64,000 nt of DNA from Chryseobacterium endalhagicum (GTDB lineage Bacteria; Bacteroidota; Bacteroidia; Flavobacteriales; Weeksellaceae): assembly GCF_016745235.1 (NCBI RefSeq), contig NZ_JAELVM010000001.1:757856-821855 (forward strand), read 5' to 3'. Positions 61,224-64,000 of the stretch are shown one piece after another. Within the stretch, counting starts at the first letter, position 1. The number at the start of each line of letters is the position of its first letter. Made by a program: the position numbers and the translations under genes. The notes under the pieces were generated by a model. That model searched no databases. It saw only the letters and a program-made list of their open reading frames with translations, and was not told the DNA's origin.

Positions 61224-61474
61224 ATTTTACTTCCTTTAGTAAGTCCGCTTTTATTAGATTCTATTTTTTTGAATGAAGCTGTTTTAATCATTTTTCCTTT
61301 TTGGAATTGATAAACTGCTCCATTTTTAATGATCTCAAACGGAATGTCTAAAGCAATGGAAGATCTCTTGGCATTTCGTGATGCAGTAAGAGCAAAGCTG
61401 GCAAGTTCTCTTCTTGCTCTGTTTCTGCGAGCTGTTCTCATCCTGCTTATTAAATTACTTCTGCTTCTGCTCAT
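61211..61474 (-). CDS. Small basic protein upstream of zeta-type kinase, possible antitoxin
   Basis: An 87-aa very basic protein (many Arg/Lys/Ser in the first 40 residues; MRTARRNRARRELASF). The C-terminal half has IALDIPFEIIKNGAVYQFQK, resembling the LGIP-x-x-x-x-NG-x-x-x-x-x-x-DG module of small proteins that commonly precede zeta-toxin-like kinases. It overlaps that gene by 13 bp and would be made first, as antitoxins usually are. Not homologous by eye to classical epsilon or PezA. The antitoxin role is inferred. Confidence 0.7.
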   Translation of the reverse strand: MSRSRSNLISRMRTARRNRARRELASFALTASRNAKRSSIALDIPFEIIKNGAVYQFQKGKMIKTASFKKIESNKSGLTKGSKICLK

Positions 61475-61777
61475 TTTTATACGTTTACTTCGCTAAAATA
61501 CAAAAAATATTGCTCCTTCTATTGTTTTAACGAACTAAAAAAAGTATAGTTAAAATACAATTCTTCAATAATAAATATCTGCTTTTATGATCAAATAGTA
61601 TGAAATTTTATAAAATAAAATAAATCAATTATTTTTAATCTGTATATTTGTTTTTATTTAGAATAAATAAATATTTGATTAAAAAAATAAACTTTTTACC
61701 CTTACAAAACGGTTGCCGGAACCTCTCAATCAACCTCCTGCTTTACGTTTTGTACCTTTTTAAAACTTAAAAAAACT
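61475..61777. other. AT-rich divergent intergenic region
   Basis: About 300 bases of very AT-rich DNA with no gene or repeat detected. It holds the promoter box at 61643 for the rightward gene and presumably the leftward promoter of the zeta-type pair. Confidence 0.5.
61643..61650 (+). promoter_or_regulatory. TAnnTTTG box
   Basis: TATATTTG, 127 bases upstream of the ATG at 61778; a long leader would result. A second ATATTTG occurs near 61671. Confidence 0.35.
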
Positions 61778-62890
61778 ATGGAACATCAAAGTAAAAGAAT
61801 TGCAGCACTTGACCTGATAAAAGGAATGAGTGTGGTGGGAATGATCATTATTCACACTTTGCTCATCTATGCAAATGTACAGTCACAATCAGAATCAGTT
61901 ATCGGAAGCTTTATTGTCTTTTTGGGCAGAGGAACTTCTATTTTCCTGATCTGTATGGGGATCACATTCATGACTTCCAGTCATCAGAGTCTGAAGAGCT
62001 CTATAAAACGAGGCGGTTTACTTTTATTGGCTGCTTTTTTTATGAATTTCATGAAGTTCATTGTGCCCGCAGTTTTGGGCTTTGCTCCGGATAATTTTAT
62101 TCAGAAATACGGTTGGCACGGCCCGATAGAACAACAGTATATGTATCTGGTCATGCTGGGAGATATCTTACAATTGGCGGGAATTTCTTTACTGTTTGTC
62201 GGTTTTATCAGGGAATATATAAAAAACAAGTACGGTATTCTGGCTATAGGTTTGTTAATCGCATTAGTGTCCAGAGAACTGAGCAGAATTAATATCGATT
62301 ATCCTGTAATTAATTATATTTCCGATCTTTTCTTCAGTAATGATTATCCTGCCTATATCTACTTCCCGGTCTTCCCATGGATGTCTTTTATCATCATCGG
62401 AATGTTCTTCGGAAAATGGTATCTGGAACTGAATCACAACAGTGAAAAACTATTTAAGAAGATGCTGTATTTCGGACTCGTATTTGTAGCGGTTGGAGCT
62501 CCTTTGGTTTTTCTTTATGAATCTTATAATTATAATGGTTTTTACCATATGGGACCCGGAGGTGTTATTTATTTTGCCGGTTGGACCCTGATTTTCCTGT
62601 GGATTATTTTCAGAATCACCTTAAAAATGAAAGACAATAAATTCACCACAATCTTAAAATACTGCAGCAAAAACCTGACATCCATGTATATGATCCAGTG
62701 GATATTGATTTCCTGGGGCAAAGGGATCTTCGGATACAGACAGCACGGGATCGGAGTTGTGCTGATTCTCATTGTGCTTTATATGATTCTGACGTTTTCA
62801 GTTCAGAAATTACTGGATCTTGTAAGAAAGAAAAAGCCGGTGATTGCTCTTGAACAGCCTATTTCGGTGGATGAAACTGTCCTGAAGTAA
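61778..62890 (+). CDS. Multipass membrane protein, heparan-glucosaminide acetyltransferase/DUF418-like
   Basis: A 370-aa inner-membrane protein with about nine to ten helices. The N-terminus KRIAALDLIKGMSVVGMIII is the signature of the DUF1624/DUF418 acyltransferase-like families, with conserved His in MIIIHTLL. GRGTSIFLICMGITFM and a C-terminal block with TSMYMIQWILISWG follow. Some relatives acetylate sugars at the membrane. Its substrate is not known. Monocistronic. Confidence 0.82.
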   Translation: MEHQSKRIAALDLIKGMSVVGMIIIHTLLIYANVQSQSESVIGSFIVFLGRGTSIFLICMGITFMTSSHQSLKSSIKRGGLLLLAAFFMNFMKFIVPAVLGFAPDNFIQKYGWHGPIEQQYMYLVMLGDILQLAGISLLFVGFIREYIKNKYGILAIGLLIALVSRELSRINIDYPVINYISDLFFSNDYPAYIYFPVFPWMSFIIIGMFFGKWYLELNHNSEKLFKKMLYFGLVFVAVGAPLVFLYESYNYNGFYHMGPGGVIYFAGWTLIFLWIIFRITLKMKDNKFTTILKYCSKNLTSMYMIQWILISWGKGIFGYRQHGIGVVLILIVLYMILTFSVQKLLDLVRKKKPVIALEQPISVDETVLK

Positions 62891-63020
62891 TAGGCTGCTT
62901 GTTGCAGAGATAAAGAAAGCATTTTTTTCAATTCGATAAATTATTTTCATCAATCTTTTTTGTCATATAGGTTTGGCTTGCTTTATGTTATATCTATCCA
63001 AATAACTTAAAAAAAAGACA

Positions 63021-63353
63021 ATGAAAAAGAATGTATTAGCCTTATTAGCGTTCGGTTTATTTGCAACAACCGTTCATGCCCAGGAAACGATAAAAAAGGA
63101 AGCAAAAAATGTAGGCACTGCCATTGAAAAAGGGGCAAAAGCTACAGAAAAAGGAGTTAAAAATGGTGCAGAATGGGTTGGAGACAAAGCTAAAAAAGGA
63201 GCAACAGCTACAAGAAAAGGAGTTAAGAAAGGTACAAAATGGGTTGGTAAAACAGCAACCAAAGGTGCGAAAAGTGTTGAAAAAACCGCTGTAAAAGGTG
63301 CAGATGCAGTTGCAGATGGTTATAAAGATGTAAAATCAGATTTAAAAAAATAA
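63021..63353 (+). CDS. Secreted lysine-rich repeat protein
   Basis: A 110-aa protein: signal peptide (MKKNVLALLAFGLFATTVHA, cleavage before QE), then ~85 residues of a degenerate 11-residue repeat built on KKGA/KGVK/KGTKWVG with periodic Ala, Val and Trp (EWVGDKAKKG, KWVGKTATKG). It probably folds into a basic amphipathic helix, reminiscent of LEA-like or apolipoprotein-like proteins. Function unknown; a role in envelope or desiccation protection is a guess. A terminator follows. Confidence 0.78.
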   Translation: MKKNVLALLAFGLFATTVHAQETIKKEAKNVGTAIEKGAKATEKGVKNGAEWVGDKAKKGATATRKGVKKGTKWVGKTATKGAKSVEKTAVKGADAVADGYKDVKSDLKK

Positions 63354-63370
63354 TTTTCACGAAAAATATA

Positions 63371-63407
63371 AAAAGCTCCCTGGATATATTGTCCGGGGAG
63401 TTTTTTG
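63371..63407 (+). terminator. Terminator after lysine-rich protein gene
   Basis: CTCCCTGGA / TCCGGGGAG arms and a TTTTTT tail. Confidence 0.7.
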
Positions 63408-63448
63408 TTCTTCTTTAAAACTAAAAACAGCAGTTAACAAATTTTTCT

Positions 63449-63456
63449 ATTTTTGC
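63449..63456 (+). promoter_or_regulatory. TAnnTTTG box
   Basis: TATTTTTG, 19 bases upstream of the ATG at 63476. Confidence 0.4.
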
Positions 63457-63475
63457 GAAAAATAAATAACTCCAC

Positions 63476-64000
63476 ATGAATCATATGTACTCAAAAAAAC
63501 AATCCTATATCATAGGTTTTTCTTCTTTTTTTCTTTCATTATTGGGAATGATTGCCATAGTAAAGACGTATTATGTAATCAAAAATGCTACTGTTTATGG
63601 TGTGGAAACAACGAAATCAGACAGCATATTCTGGCTCTTCAAACCATTGTATCTTTTGTTGGGAACTACAAAAACAGCTTTTGATGTATGGGAGTTCTTT
63701 ATTCTTACCATGTTGTTTTTAGGCAGCATTATTTTCTTTATCAAAAAAGGGAAAGACACAAGGCTCATTGCATTTGCTTTTTCTGTCATCTTAATTTCAA
63801 ATCTGGTAAGTGTTCCCAGTTTTATCATTTATATCATAAGAAGTATTTTAAAGATCGGAGGCGGAGTAAAACTACATTATTTTGTTTTTATCAATGCAGT
63901 ACTTTCATTGGTTTATGTAGTCCTTAGTTTTTATATATTGAAAACCATAAAAAAAGCGAAAACGTTGGAGGCAGCTACTACAGAAACGGGAACTACGATT
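63476..64000 (+). CDS. Membrane protein of unknown function (runs off the window)
   Basis: At least 175 aa with no stop before the window edge. It starts MNHMYSKKQSYIIGF (or at the second Met three codons later) and has four predicted transmembrane helices: FFLSLLGMIAIVKTYYVI, FFILTMLFLGSIIFFI, AFAFSVILISNLVSVPSF and FVFINAVLSLVYVVLSFYIL. The last visible part is hydrophilic (KKAKTLEAATTETG). I do not recognise the family. Confidence 0.75.
   Translation, partial: MNHMYSKKQSYIIGFSSFFLSLLGMIAIVKTYYVIKNATVYGVETTKSDSIFWLFKPLYLLLGTTKTAFDVWEFFILTMLFLGSIIFFIKKGKDTRLIAFAFSVILISNLVSVPSFIIYIIRSILKIGGGVKLHYFVFINAVLSLVYVVLSFYILKTIKKAKTLEAATTETGTTI

Overview
The window looks like chromosomal DNA of a Chryseobacterium-like member of the Flavobacteriia (Bacteroidota). 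The grounds are low GC, LpxC fused to FabZ, type IX secretion (T9SS) C-terminal sorting tails, TonB-type outer-membrane receptors, a GH92 mannosidase, Bacteroidota-type TAnnTTTG promoter boxes, and dense families of palindromic intergenic repeats. I saw no rRNA, tRNA, CRISPR array, phage or intact insertion sequence.

Layout. 0-6 kb: a lipid A and housekeeping run (tail of a probable lpxD, lpxC/fabZ, lpxA, a small secreted protein, efp, a second lpxD-like gene, sucD, a porin-like barrel). 6-9.8 kb: a Na+-efflux-type ABC pair, a tiny T9SS protein that is almost only a sorting domain, and hemB. 9.8-12 kb: an accessory pocket with two convergent double-glycine leader peptides flanking a 411-bp inverted-repeat-bounded element, an unrecognised 242-aa protein and a TM2 protein. 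12-20 kb: LptB with an unusual extra C-terminal domain, an NO-stress pair (flavohemoglobin plus NsrR-like Rrf2) with a clear palindromic operator, an ABC exporter, a WYL regulator and an Ntn hydrolase. 20-32 kb: DinB, a lipoprotein, a TonB receptor, cobalamin adenosyltransferase plus thiamine pyrophosphokinase, a tyrosine phosphatase, and arginine decarboxylase and agmatinase (polyamine route from arginine). 31-33 kb: AraC-Ogt fusion and AlkB (alkylation repair). 33-46 kb: an X-Pro peptidase-like secreted hydrolase, a large outer-membrane barrel, two BON proteins, a dicarboxylate symporter, a PhyH oxygenase and a GH92 enzyme. 46-54 kb: Mrp and NifU Fe-S factors, an NfeD-like membrane protein with flotillin, a barstar-domain protein and a 1012-aa T9SS cargo. 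54-64 kb: a short-chain reductase with a coupled 53-aa membrane protein, ppx-ppk, dnaK, a zeta-toxin-type pair, a membrane acyltransferase-like protein, a lysine-rich repeat protein and a truncated membrane protein at the edge.

The most unusual layer is intergenic. At least six families of hairpin or inverted-repeat elements occupy most gaps longer than 300 bp. They include a ~400-bp modular repeat present in opposite orientations at 13.3 and 29.8 kb with a shorter copy at 50.7 kb, and a 411/510-bp element with terminal inverted repeats that carries the decayed 3' end of what looks like an outer-membrane barrel gene. The strongest protein-level oddities are the LptB C-terminal extension, the paired GG-leader peptides, the bare T9SS sorting domain, the barstar-domain protein and an Mrp ATPase lacking the CxxC motif. 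All functional calls come from reading motifs by eye; no database search was run.
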